NCBI GenBank assembly: GCA_023458615.1
Contig: JAEWYV010000245.1
Span: 1-10,184, forward strand
Length of the DNA stretch: 10,184 nt
Direction of reading: 5' to 3'
DNA from: Bacillota bacterium
Lineage (GTDB): Bacteria > Bacillota > Clostridia > Christensenellales > CAG-138
The notes under the pieces: generated by a model
The model's input: only the letters and a program-made list of their open reading frames with translations
The model's database searches: none
Told to the model about the DNA's origin: nothing
In this document: in pieces, positions 1 through 6,298 of the stretch
How the letters are laid out: the number at the start of each line of letters is the position of its first letter
How positions within the stretch are numbered: the stretch's first letter is position 1
Translations under genes and position numbers: made by a program

Positions 1-428
1 GTCATGGCGGGATAGACCTTGTCGTTTACCGTCAGCACGGGGGCAAGCCCGCATGCGCCGAGGCAGGACACCGTCTCAACCGTGAAGCCCAAGTCATCCG
101 TTGTGCGCTTTTCCTCGCTCAAATGCAGTTCTTTGCGCAAAAATTCCAAAATCGGGATGGATTTACGAACATGGCAGGCGGTTCCGTCGCAAATGCGAAT
201 GACAAAATGCCCTTTTGCCTCCAGAGAGAAATTCTCGTAGAATGTTGCTACGGAGAAGATGCGGGCCTCGCTGATGCGCATTTTTTCGGCGAGGTAGGGA
301 AACACTTGCCGCGGCAGATAGCGATAGTGCTCCTGAATGTCCTGCAGAATGGCGATGACGGCGGATTCCTGCAAGCCGTTGGCCTGCAAAATTTCATCCA
401 GCACGCCATAGTCAAATGATGTTTGCAT
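1..428 (-). CDS. NuoE/HndA-like [2Fe-2S] thioredoxin-fold subunit of an NAD(P)-linked oxidoreductase (3' end off window)
   Basis: This is the N-terminal part (142 codons seen; relatives are usually about 155-170 residues) of a small electron-transfer subunit. The fold is an N-terminal helical region followed by a thioredoxin-like [2Fe-2S] domain. The four cluster ligands are visible: C80 and C85 in CDGTACH, and C122 and C126 in CLGACGLAP, giving the family's C-x4-C ... C-x3-C pattern. An upstream ARIFSVATFYENF segment (about 56-67) is also typical. In complex I, NAD-reducing [FeFe]-hydrogenases and NAD-dependent formate dehydrogenases, this subunit passes electrons between the FMN subunit (NuoF/HydB) and other clusters in the cytoplasm. 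The start at 428 is supported by GGAGG at 441-445, 12 nt upstream. It is probably the first gene of a leftward operon. Which enzyme it serves cannot be decided without the missing genes. The link to the sugar system is divergent position only. Confidence 0.9.
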   Translation of the reverse strand, partial: MQTSFDYGVLDEILQANGLQESAVIAILQDIQEHYRYLPRQVFPYLAEKMRISEARIFSVATFYENFSLEAKGHFVIRICDGTACHVRKSIPILEFLRKELHLSEEKRTTDDLGFTVETVSCLGACGLAPVLTVNDKVYPAM

Positions 429-471
429 GTGTGTCTTGTTCCTCCGGCGTAGTATCGTGCGGGTTGTATAT

Positions 472-508
472 ATATCGATTACTAAATATCGATATATAAT
501 ATCGATAT
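472..508. promoter_or_regulatory. Array of three ATCGAT-centred palindromes (candidate operators)
   Basis: Three ATCGAT cores lie at 474-479, 488-493 and 501-506, with centres 14 and 13 bp apart. The second and third are perfect 10-bp palindromes, ATATCGATAT (486-495 and 499-508). The first is ATATCGATTA (472-481), imperfect on one side. The array overlaps the -10 box of the leftward promoter at 507-512 and covers its likely start site. A protein bound here would be expected to block transcription of the NuoE-like gene, so a repressor is the simplest reading. I do not recognise the regulator family from the motif. Confidence 0.6.
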
Positions 509-535
509 AATAATACCGAATAAGACTTCTGTCAA
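507..535 (-). promoter_or_regulatory. Sigma-A type promoter for the NuoE-like gene
   Basis: Reading the minus strand, a perfect -35 TTGACA (535-530) is followed by a 17-nt spacer and a -10 TATTAT (512-507), one mismatch from consensus. Transcription would start near 500, giving a leader of about 70 nt to the ATG at 428. The -10 overlaps the third ATCGAT palindrome, so this otherwise strong promoter is probably tightly controlled. Confidence 0.75.
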
Positions 536-548
536 CCGTTTTGCCAGA
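534..548 (-). repeat. 15-bp repeat, copy A (matches 9973-9987)
   Basis: On the minus strand this reads TCTGGCAAAACGGTT, identical to the plus-strand sequence at 9973-9987. It abuts the leftward promoter and shares the first two bases of its TTGACA box. In both places the repeat has the same orientation relative to the gene downstream of it (NuoE-like here, putative sugar kinase at the right edge). It could be a binding site for a shared regulator or a coincidence. Confidence 0.45.
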
Positions 549-572
549 CAGGCGAGGGTTCAGGTGACACGG

Positions 573-585
573 ATTTGATTCAAAT
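573..585. repeat. 13-bp perfect palindrome, possible operator
   Basis: ATTTGA and TCAAAT flank a single central T (579). The site lies upstream of the leftward promoter and about 90 bp upstream of the candidate rightward -35 box, so it could bind a dimeric regulator of either gene. No second copy was noticed in the window, and AT-rich palindromes of this size can arise by chance. Confidence 0.3.
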
Positions 586-673
586 GCTATACAACTGTCC
601 ATCATCAAAGCGGCTGTCTGCTTCATCCGGGCGTGGATGCCACAAAATCCGACCAATTTCATAAAAAAATCTA

Positions 674-702
674 TTGTTGATTGTTGTAAAACAGAACATA
701 AT
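674..702 (+). promoter_or_regulatory. Candidate sigma-A promoter for the response regulator-kinase-binding protein operon
   Basis: TTGTTG (674-679) is separated by 17 nt from CATAAT (697-702). Each box keeps most consensus positions, and the spacing is ideal. The predicted start is near 709, about 55 nt ahead of the ATG at 764. It is the best match in this segment but weaker than the other promoters in the window, which would suit low-level expression of a sensory operon. Confidence 0.45.
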
Positions 703-763
703 TTATGGGGGTCTATGCACATCATATCAATCAAGATATTTGCCCGTCAGAAGGGGATAGTCC

Positions 764-2380
764 ATGTTTAAGGTTTTTCTTGTCGAAGATGAAATTGTGA
801 TGCGTGAAGGAATACGAAAAAACATCCAGTGGGAGCAGTACGGCTTTGAATATGCCGGAGATGCGCCGGATGGAGAGCTTGCGTTGCCGTTAATTCGGCA
901 GATTCAACCCGACCTGTTGATCACGGATATTAAAATGCCGTTTATGGACGGGCTTGCGCTGAGTGAGCTGATTCGAAAGGAACTGCCGCGCACCAAAATT
1001 GTCATCATCAGCGGGTATGACGACTTTGCCTATGCGCAGCAGGCGATTCGCATGGGCGTGGAGCAATATCTGCTCAAGCCCGTCATCAAAGAAAAGCTTG
1101 TCGAACTGCTGATATCCCTGCAAAAAAAGATGGAGGTTGAGCAGCAGCAGCGGGAATATCTCGCGATGTTCCAGCGTGAGGCGCAGGAATATGAGGTGTT
1201 CTCCCGCAGACGCTTTTTTGAGCAGATTGTGACCGGCGGATTGAGCGTTTCGGAAATTTCAGAGACCGCAAAATCTCTGGACATCGAACTGAACGCACCC
1301 TACTATAATATCCTGCTCTTTTCCCTGAGCAGCGCGGCGTATGATGCCAGCGCTCCGGAGGGATATTCGGATGCGCTTGCGACCCTGCAGGAACAGGTGA
1401 CCAAGATGCTGGTGAGCCATGCGGAGTTGATTCTGTTCCGTTGGAACATCTCAACCTATGCGGTTCTGGTAAAAGGCACGCAGGAGGAGGTTGGCAATTG
1501 GACCAGGGATTGCGTGAGCAATCTCGAAACCCTTTGTGTCGGGGCTGGACACGAGGTCAATTGGCATATCGGCTGCGGAACCGCGGTCTCACGTCTGAGC
1601 GCGCTGCCCGCCTGCTTTACCGAGGCAAGCCGTATTCTCTCCTATCGCTACCTTTCTCCGGAGGAACATATCCTCACGGAGGCGAGCATACAAAACCTGC
1701 GTGGCAAGAGCGGCGCAAACAACCGATCTGCAAATCAGGAGATCGACCAGGAGCGCATACGCTGCTTCTTAAGCGGAGGAACGGCGGAGGAGATCGACCA
1801 GTTTATCGATCAGTTGCTGGAGAGCGCAGTCGGCGATTCTGTTCCGTTGCCAATGTTCTGCCGCTATTTAACGATGACCGTCTATTTTGCTTCAGCGGCG
1901 TATCTGGAGTCCATTGGTAGCCGGAGCGAGAGCTATTGGCCGCCGGAGCTTCGCCCAAGAGACACGATTTCTTCTCCGGGTGAGGTGCGTCACTACGCGC
2001 GCCAGATCATGCTGCATGCAATCGGCTTGCGGGATCTCGAAAGCCGCAAACAGCAACGCGATCTTTTGGCGCAAGCGATCGGGTTTATCGACAAGAATTA
2101 TACTGAAGAAACGATCTCGCTTGATCGCGTGGCGCAAAAGGTAAACATCAGCCCGAACTATTTTTCGGCTATGTTCAGCCAGGAGATGGGGCAGACGTTT
2201 ATCGAATATCTAACCGGAAAGCGCATTGCCGAGGCCAAGCGCATGCTGCGCCAAACGGACATGCGCTCAAGTGAGATTGCGTTCGCCGTCGGGTTTCGGG
2301 ATTCACACTATTTCAGCTTTGTGTTCAAAAAAGTAGCCGGGTGCACGCCGAGTGAATACCGTAGAGGAGACAAGCGGTGA
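764..2380 (+). CDS. AraC-family response regulator, YesN-type
   Basis: This cytoplasmic DNA-binding protein of 538 residues is the output half of a two-component system. Residues 1-120 are a receiver domain with acidic residues E8/D9, phosphoacceptor D55 in LLITDIKMP, S83 and K105 in YLLKP. A charged, probably helical linker (about 115-150) and a roughly 290-residue middle region without recognised motifs follow. The last 101 residues (from about 438) are an AraC-type double helix-turn-helix, with recognition-helix segments near 463-476 and 513-526 and the usual GFRDSHYFSFVFKK signature. The start is backed by AAGGGG at 751-756, 7 nt upstream. The stop overlaps the kinase start by 4 nt, so the pair is translationally coupled. 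Likely targets are the transporter genes downstream, through the direct repeats at 4907-4937. Length and architecture are normal for YesN-like regulators. Confidence 0.93.
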   Translation: MFKVFLVEDEIVMREGIRKNIQWEQYGFEYAGDAPDGELALPLIRQIQPDLLITDIKMPFMDGLALSELIRKELPRTKIVIISGYDDFAYAQQAIRMGVEQYLLKPVIKEKLVELLISLQKKMEVEQQQREYLAMFQREAQEYEVFSRRRFFEQIVTGGLSVSEISETAKSLDIELNAPYYNILLFSLSSAAYDASAPEGYSDALATLQEQVTKMLVSHAELILFRWNISTYAVLVKGTQEEVGNWTRDCVSNLETLCVGAGHEVNWHIGCGTAVSRLSALPACFTEASRILSYRYLSPEEHILTEASIQNLRGKSGANNRSANQEIDQERIRCFLSGGTAEEIDQFIDQLLESAVGDSVPLPMFCRYLTMTVYFASAAYLESIGSRSESYWPPELRPRDTISSPGEVRHYARQIMLHAIGLRDLESRKQQRDLLAQAIGFIDKNYTEETISLDRVAQKVNISPNYFSAMFSQEMGQTFIEYLTGKRIAEAKRMLRQTDMRSSEIAFAVGFRDSHYFSFVFKKVAGCTPSEYRRGDKR

Positions 2381-3825
2381 TAGAAAATATCAACTGGACG
2401 AGCAAGAGCACGAAGACCACCATGCAAAAAAAGCTCTGGAAGATGATTCTGATTGTCACCATACCATTGATGCTGATCATTATTTTGGTGGTGGCCATCA
2501 GCATTGGATATGGCTTGCAGTATAATTCCATCTTGAACAATGTGACCACGGCTTCGGATTTTAACCGTGATTTCACGGATACCATCAAAACAAAGATGTA
2601 CTATTACGTGATCGACAGCCAATACTCCGTTGGCATGCCGACCGAGGAGGTTAAGTCCGCCGAGGCGATTGCGCGGAAGCTGATTGACACAACCGCGGAG
2701 CGAGACAGCCTCCGCGCCATCAACAGCGTGTTAAACCTTTGCCACAACCTGGAGGACAAGATGCAGGAAATAGCCCGGACGGAAGGCTATGATTCCCGCA
2801 TGAGTCAGCTCAATGACAACATCTATGTCATGGCAGACATGATTCAGGAATACATGTACACCTATCTGTATTATGAAGCGGTACATCTGGACGCGCTGCA
2901 ATCCACCATGATTACCAATATGGTGGTGTTCATGGGCGTTATCGTTGTGCTCGCGCTTGCGCTGCTGTTTATCCTGTTGAGCTACTCACGAAAACTCAGC
3001 CGCCGCATCGTCGACCCGATTGATATGCTCTGCGACCGACTGGTCACCATCGGGCGCGGCGGATTACTTGTCTGCGAACCAATTCAGGCGGATGTGGAGG
3101 AGGTGCAATTGCTCTCCGACGGCATCGAAAACATGGTAGGCCACCTCAAGCGACAGATTGAGCGCAACACGGAGCAGGAAAAACAGCGCAGGCGGACGGA
3201 GCTCGCTCTCCTGCAAGCGCAGATTAACCCGCATTTTCTCTATAACACGCTGGACACCATCGTCTGGCTCATCGAATCCGGCGAGATCACCGAGTCGGTC
3301 AATATGGTTGGCAGTCTCTCCAACTTCTTTCGCTTTTCGCTCAGCCGCGGGCAAAATGTCATTACGCTCAAAGAGGAGCAGCAGCACATCAAGAGCTATC
3401 TGGAAATTCAGCATATGCGCTATCGCGATCTAATGGAGTATGAAATCGACATTCCGGAGGAGCTGGATAAATACATTTTGCCAAAGCTGACCCTACAGCC
3501 GCTGGTGGAGAACGCGCTGTATCATGGAATCAAGATTCGCCGGAGAAAGGGCCTCATTCGCGTCAGTGGATGCGTACAGGGTGACAACATTATTCTGGAG
3601 GTTGCGGACGACGGCAGCGGCATGAGCGCGGAGCGACTACAGGAACTGCGGGATTCACTGGCGGACGGCAGGCCGGAGGGGTTCGGGCTGCGCACCGTGC
3701 ACCAGCGAATTCAGATTTTGTTCGGCACCGAATACGGGCTTTCTCTGGAGAGTACGCCGGACATCGGCACAAAGATATATGTCAAGATTCCCATGAAGAC
3801 CAGCGAGAAGGAGATGGGCGCATGA
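2377..3825 (+). CDS. Sensor histidine kinase, YesM/LytS type (His_kinase + HATPase_c)
   Basis: This is a membrane sensor of 482 residues that should phosphorylate the response regulator encoded immediately upstream. A short N-terminal tail is followed by TM1 (about 23-47), a predicted extracellular, mostly helical region of about 130 residues, and TM2 (about 182-203). A HAMP-like linker (about 204-260) leads to the dimerisation/phosphoacceptor segment with H286 in QINPHFLYNTL. The ATPase domain follows, with the N box at LVENALYHG (377-384), DDGSGM (411-416) and GFGLRT (435-440). The external region carries no recognisable sugar-binding domain, which fits sensing through the separate lipoprotein encoded next. 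The start is GTG at 2377, chosen because GAGGAGA (2364-2370) lies 6 nt upstream and it gives a GTGA overlap with the preceding stop. An ATG at 2422 is an unlikely alternative. The stop overlaps the next gene by 4 nt. Confidence 0.93.
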   Translation: MIENINWTSKSTKTTMQKKLWKMILIVTIPLMLIIILVVAISIGYGLQYNSILNNVTTASDFNRDFTDTIKTKMYYYVIDSQYSVGMPTEEVKSAEAIARKLIDTTAERDSLRAINSVLNLCHNLEDKMQEIARTEGYDSRMSQLNDNIYVMADMIQEYMYTYLYYEAVHLDALQSTMITNMVVFMGVIVVLALALLFILLSYSRKLSRRIVDPIDMLCDRLVTIGRGGLLVCEPIQADVEEVQLLSDGIENMVGHLKRQIERNTEQEKQRRRTELALLQAQINPHFLYNTLDTIVWLIESGEITESVNMVGSLSNFFRFSLSRGQNVITLKEEQQHIKSYLEIQHMRYRDLMEYEIDIPEELDKYILPKLTLQPLVENALYHGIKIRRRKGLIRVSGCVQGDNIILEVADDGSGMSAERLQELRDSLADGRPEGFGLRTVHQRIQILFGTEYGLSLESTPDIGTKIYVKIPMKTSEKEMGA

Positions 3826-4829
3826 AGAGACTATTTAGCTTGCTCTGCTGTGCGGTTTTGTGTTTTACCACGTTTGCGGGATGCGGGCTCAGGCTTGTCC
3901 AGACGGGGGACACGGATGATAATATGCGTGATACGATTCTGGTCGGCTTTTCCCAGGTGGGCGCGGAGTCGGAATGGCGCGTTGCCAACTCGGAGAGCAT
4001 GAAATCCGCCCTGAGCGAGGAGAACGGGTTCGAATTGATCTTTGACGATGCGCGAAATGAGCAGGAAAACCAGATTCGCGCCATCCGTACCTTTATTCAG
4101 CAGGATGTGGATTATATTGTATTCTCGCCGCGTGTAGAGACGGGCTGGAATTCAATTTTGCTGGAGGCGCGGGACGCGGGGATACCGGTCATCGTCATCG
4201 ACCGCGATATCGAGGTGTCGGATCGTAGTCTCTACACCGCCTATATCGGTTCGGACTTTCGAAAAGAGGGTGACACCGCCATCAACTGGCTTGAGAACCT
4301 GCTCACCCGGCAGGGAAGAACGCAAAAATCGGTCAATATTGTACACATTCAGGGGACCATCGGTTCCTCCGCGCAAATTGGGCGAACCGCGGCGCTGGAG
4401 CAGGCGCTGGCGCACAACGCAAACTGGCAGATCGTGGCGCAAGAATGCGGAGACTTCACGCGTGCCAAGGCATATGAGGTCATGGGTGCGATCCTCAAGC
4501 AGACCAAGGATATCGATGTTGTATACTGCGAGAACGACGGCGAGGCGCTCGGCGCCATCGACGCGATGGAGGAGGCGGGCTTAAGTTGCAGCGCGAGCGG
4601 CGGCGTGATCGTGATCTCCTTTGACGCAACGAAGCTGGGGCTGACCTATTGCCGCGAGGGAAAGATTGCCTTGAATGTGGAATGCAATCCGCTGCAAGGG
4701 CCGTATGTTGCCGATATGATTCAGCGCATGGAGCGCGGCGAAACGGTGGAGCGGGAGAAATACATTGACGAGACCTATTTTGAAAGCTTCACCATTACAC
4801 AGGAAATGATAGACAGCAGAGGATATTGA
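3822..4829 (+). CDS. YtfQ-like sugar-binding lipoprotein, probable ligand-sensing partner of the histidine kinase
   Basis: This 335-residue protein has a lipoprotein signal peptide (lipobox FAGC, lipidated C21) and a periplasmic-binding-protein type I (Peripla_BP_4) fold. It resembles E. coli YtfQ along its length: VGFSQVGAESEWR (41-53), ENQIRAIRTF (82-91), VIDRDI (125-130), HIQGTIGSSAQIGRTAALE (175-193), GDFTRAKAYEVM (210-221) and YCENDGEALGAI (235-246). The ATG overlaps the kinase stop (ATGA), with AAGGAG at 3808-3813 as ribosome binding site, so it belongs to the signalling operon rather than the transporter operon. A terminator follows 6 nt after the stop. Together with the paralogous binding protein encoded downstream, this suggests a sensor role: it binds sugar at the outer membrane face and docks on the kinase. 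It could also deliver sugar to the importer; the sequence alone cannot exclude that. Confidence 0.88.
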   Translation: MKRLFSLLCCAVLCFTTFAGCGLRLVQTGDTDDNMRDTILVGFSQVGAESEWRVANSESMKSALSEENGFELIFDDARNEQENQIRAIRTFIQQDVDYIVFSPRVETGWNSILLEARDAGIPVIVIDRDIEVSDRSLYTAYIGSDFRKEGDTAINWLENLLTRQGRTQKSVNIVHIQGTIGSSAQIGRTAALEQALAHNANWQIVAQECGDFTRAKAYEVMGAILKQTKDIDVVYCENDGEALGAIDAMEEAGLSCSASGGVIVISFDATKLGLTYCREGKIALNVECNPLQGPYVADMIQRMERGETVEREKYIDETYFESFTITQEMIDSRGY

Positions 4830-4834
4830 GCAAT

Positions 4835-4871
4835 AAACGGGGACTTTGCGCATTGCAGAGTCTTCGTTTTT
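4835..4871 (+). terminator. Intrinsic terminator ending the regulatory operon
   Basis: A 15-bp stem (4835-4849 with 4855-4869, including three G-U pairs) encloses a 5-nt loop GCATT and runs into a TTTTT tract (867-871 of the 4000s). It starts 6 nt after the stop of the binding-protein gene. It separates the signalling operon from the transporter operon, which has its own promoter. Confidence 0.85.
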
Positions 4872-4906
4872 ACGTGCTACAACCCATCGAAGCGAGTATT
4901 GGTTTT

Positions 4907-4937
4907 TTACGGTGAATGTTGAAAAAATTACGGCGAA
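4907..4937 (+). promoter_or_regulatory. Direct repeat TTACGGYGAA with 21-bp period, candidate response-regulator binding site
   Basis: TTACGGTGAA (4907-4916) and TTACGGCGAA (4928-4937) are head-to-tail copies with one mismatch and a 21-bp period, about two helical turns. AraC-type regulators with two helix-turn-helix units typically bind direct repeats of this geometry. The site lies about 90 bp upstream of the -35 box of the transporter promoter and just after the terminator. A weaker related element, TTGCGCCGAA (5010-5019), ends 4 bp before that -35. Assignment to the response regulator encoded at 764-2380 is inference. Confidence 0.5.
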
Positions 4938-5023
4938 ATGGAGGCAGAATCATATCCGATTTTCCGTCCAGTAGGTTATATATTCAAGTTGGTTGACATT
5001 CTTATGCGATTGCGCCGAAGGGA

Positions 5024-5052
5024 TTGGATTTCATTTTTGCGTATGATATAAG
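5024..5052 (+). promoter_or_regulatory. Extended -10 promoter of the transporter operon
   Basis: TTGGAT (5024-5029), a 17-nt spacer, then TATAAG (5047-5052) preceded by TG one base upstream (5044-5045), which forms an extended -10. Transcription would start near 5059, leaving a leader of about 67 nt. A perfect TTGACA at 4993-4998 has no -10 at proper distance and was not used. The weak -35 fits a promoter that needs an activator. Confidence 0.65.
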
Positions 5053-5061
5053 GATTACGCG

Positions 5062-5078
5062 GATCGCAACTGGCGATC
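5062..5078 (+). repeat. Inverted repeat GATCGC-5-GCGATC at the start of the transporter leader
   Basis: GATCGC (5062-5067) and GCGATC (5073-5078) are perfect inverted copies around a 5-nt spacer (AACTG). They sit immediately downstream of the predicted transcription start. The element could be an operator for a second regulator such as a sugar-responsive repressor, or a small 5' hairpin that protects the messenger. There is no T tract, so it is not a terminator. Confidence 0.4.
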
Positions 5079-5125
5079 GCACGTCTATACATCACATCTT
5101 TAAAATCTGAAAGGAAATCGGAACC

Positions 5126-6160
5126 ATGAAAAAAATTATTGTTCTCCTCCTCGTTGCCATCATGGCGCTTGGTCTCGTAGCTTGCGCAGCTCCGGCACCG
5201 GCAGCCGCAACCGAAGCACCGGCAGCAGACGCAACCGCAGCCCCTGCGGCAGCAACGGAAGCACCGGCAGCACCGGCGCTAATCAAAGTCGGCATCATCA
5301 ACAACCCGCCGGCAGAATCCGGATACCGTGCAGCGAACGTTGCGGACTTTGAGAAAGTCTTCACGGAAGCCAACGGCTATGCGGTCTCCACCTTCTACAG
5401 CCTGAAGAACGACGAGCAGCTCAACGCAGCGGCCCAGTTCATCACCGATGGCGTAGACTACCTGCTCATCTCCGCAGCTGCGACCGATGGTTGGGATGCC
5501 ATCCTTGCCAGCGCGAAGGAAGCCGGCATCAAGGTGTTCCTCTTCGACCGTATGATCAATACGGACGAGAGCAACTATGAAGCCGCCGTCGTCTCCGACA
5601 TGTCGCAGGAAGGCGTCACCGCCGTGGAATGGCTCAAAGCGCAGAAGCTGGATTCCTACAAGGTTATCCACATCCAAGGCGCAATGGGTTCGGATGCTCA
5701 GATCGGCCGCACCGCGGCGCTGGATGCTGAATTTGCAGCCGGCACCATGACCAAGGTTGTGCAGCAGACCGCCACCTGGGACGAAGCAGAAGCAAAGAAG
5801 ATCGTGGAAGCGGTCATCAACTCCAAGGAAGAGTTCAACGTCATCTACGCCGAGAACGACGGTATGGCAAAGGGCGCCGTTGCGGCACTTGACGAAGCGG
5901 GCATCACCCACGGCGTCGGCAAGGCCGTCATCGTGATGGGCTTTGACTGCAACAAGTGGGCGCTCCGCGAGCTGCTCGCTGGCAACTGGAACTATGACGG
6001 CCAGTGCAGCCCCTTCCAGGCGACTGTGATCTCTGACATGATCCAGAAGCTCGAAGCAGGCGAGACCCTGACCCAGAAGAAGGTCATCTCCGAGGAGCGC
6101 GGCTTTGATGCCACGACGATTACGCAGGCGGACATCGACACCTACGGTCTCGGCGAATAA
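5126..6160 (+). CDS. ytfQ: Sugar ABC transporter substrate-binding lipoprotein, YtfQ-like
   Basis: This 344-residue protein is the binding component of the importer encoded downstream. It has a signal peptide with lipobox LVAC (C20) and then an Ala/Pro/Thr-rich spacer (21-51) with an exact 10-residue repeat, PAAATEAPAA, at 25-34 and 40-49. The Peripla_BP_4 domain begins near residue 53. Family hallmarks are ESGYR (64-68), FLFDRMI (138-144), HIQGAMGSDAQIGRTAALD (182-200) and YAENDGMAKGAV (241-252). It is clearly paralogous to the kinase-linked lipoprotein (3822-4829), but the first binding-lobe motif differs: VGIINNPPAESGYR here, VGFSQVGAESEWR there. AAGGAAA at 5111-5117 supports the start. 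Codon choice favours C- and G-ending codons more than its neighbours, as expected for an abundant binding protein. The sugar is probably galactofuranose-like or a furanose-preferring pentose; not proven. Confidence 0.9.
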   Translation: MKKIIVLLLVAIMALGLVACAAPAPAAATEAPAADATAAPAAATEAPAAPALIKVGIINNPPAESGYRAANVADFEKVFTEANGYAVSTFYSLKNDEQLNAAAQFITDGVDYLLISAAATDGWDAILASAKEAGIKVFLFDRMINTDESNYEAAVVSDMSQEGVTAVEWLKAQKLDSYKVIHIQGAMGSDAQIGRTAALDAEFAAGTMTKVVQQTATWDEAEAKKIVEAVINSKEEFNVIYAENDGMAKGAVAALDEAGITHGVGKAVIVMGFDCNKWALRELLAGNWNYDGQCSPFQATVISDMIQKLEAGETLTQKKVISEERGFDATTITQADIDTYGLGE

Positions 6161-6215
6161 ACGGCAAATCCAAAATGAACATTCTCCCGCCTGAGGGAGT
6201 TTGAATCTGAGATGT

Positions 6216-6255
6216 CGGTGCTGAGTATGCAGACTTGTTCTGCATACTCGCGCCG
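6216..6255 (+). ncRNA. Long intercistronic mRNA stem-loop between binding-protein and ATPase genes
   Basis: A perfect 11-bp stem (GAGTATGCAGA 6223-6233 with 6239-6249) closes a 5-nt loop CTTGT. It is extended by a 6-bp lower stem (6216-6221 with 6250-6255, one G-U pair) across a bulged T at 6222. A smaller CTCCC/GGGAG hairpin (6184-6199) precedes it. No uninterrupted T tract follows, so full termination is unlikely. Such hairpins after binding-protein genes commonly stabilise the upstream message or cause partial termination, so that more binding protein than membrane components is made. That role is inferred. Confidence 0.65.
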
Positions 6256-6298
6256 CCATTTTCAGGAACCCGCATCGCATAAAGGATGGTAACCCCCT

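Larger units (their letters stand above)
429..763. other. Divergent intergenic region between the NuoE-like gene and the response regulator gene
   Basis: This 335-base stretch has no convincing gene. It holds, from left to right, the leftward 5' leader, three ATCGAT palindromes, the leftward promoter, one copy of a 15-bp repeat, a 13-bp palindrome and a candidate rightward promoter. The part from about 586 to 673 shows only a short CATCC/GGATG inverted repeat (624-639, 6-nt loop), which is too weak to interpret. No sequence resembling the TTACGG-type direct repeats in front of the transporter promoter is evident here, so direct autoregulation by the response regulator is not supported by the sequence. 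Confidence 0.75.

Noticed and set aside
19..419. Two plus-strand open frames over the NuoE-like gene
   Set aside because: The minus-strand frame carries the four conserved cysteines and a good promoter and ribosome site; the plus-strand frames have none of these.
1441..1920. A 159-codon plus-strand open frame in another phase within the response regulator gene
   Set aside because: It is wholly inside the regulator gene, has an Arg/Gly-rich composition typical of shifted reading, and lacks family resemblance.
4993..4998. Perfect TTGACA as the -35 box of the importer promoter
   Set aside because: No acceptable -10 box is found 16-18 nt downstream; the TTGGAT-17-TGaTATAAG pair at 5024-5052 is a better fit.
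6184..6199. CTCCC/GGGAG hairpin as a terminator after the binding-protein gene
   Set aside because: The stem is only 5 bp and is followed by TTTG rather than a T tract.
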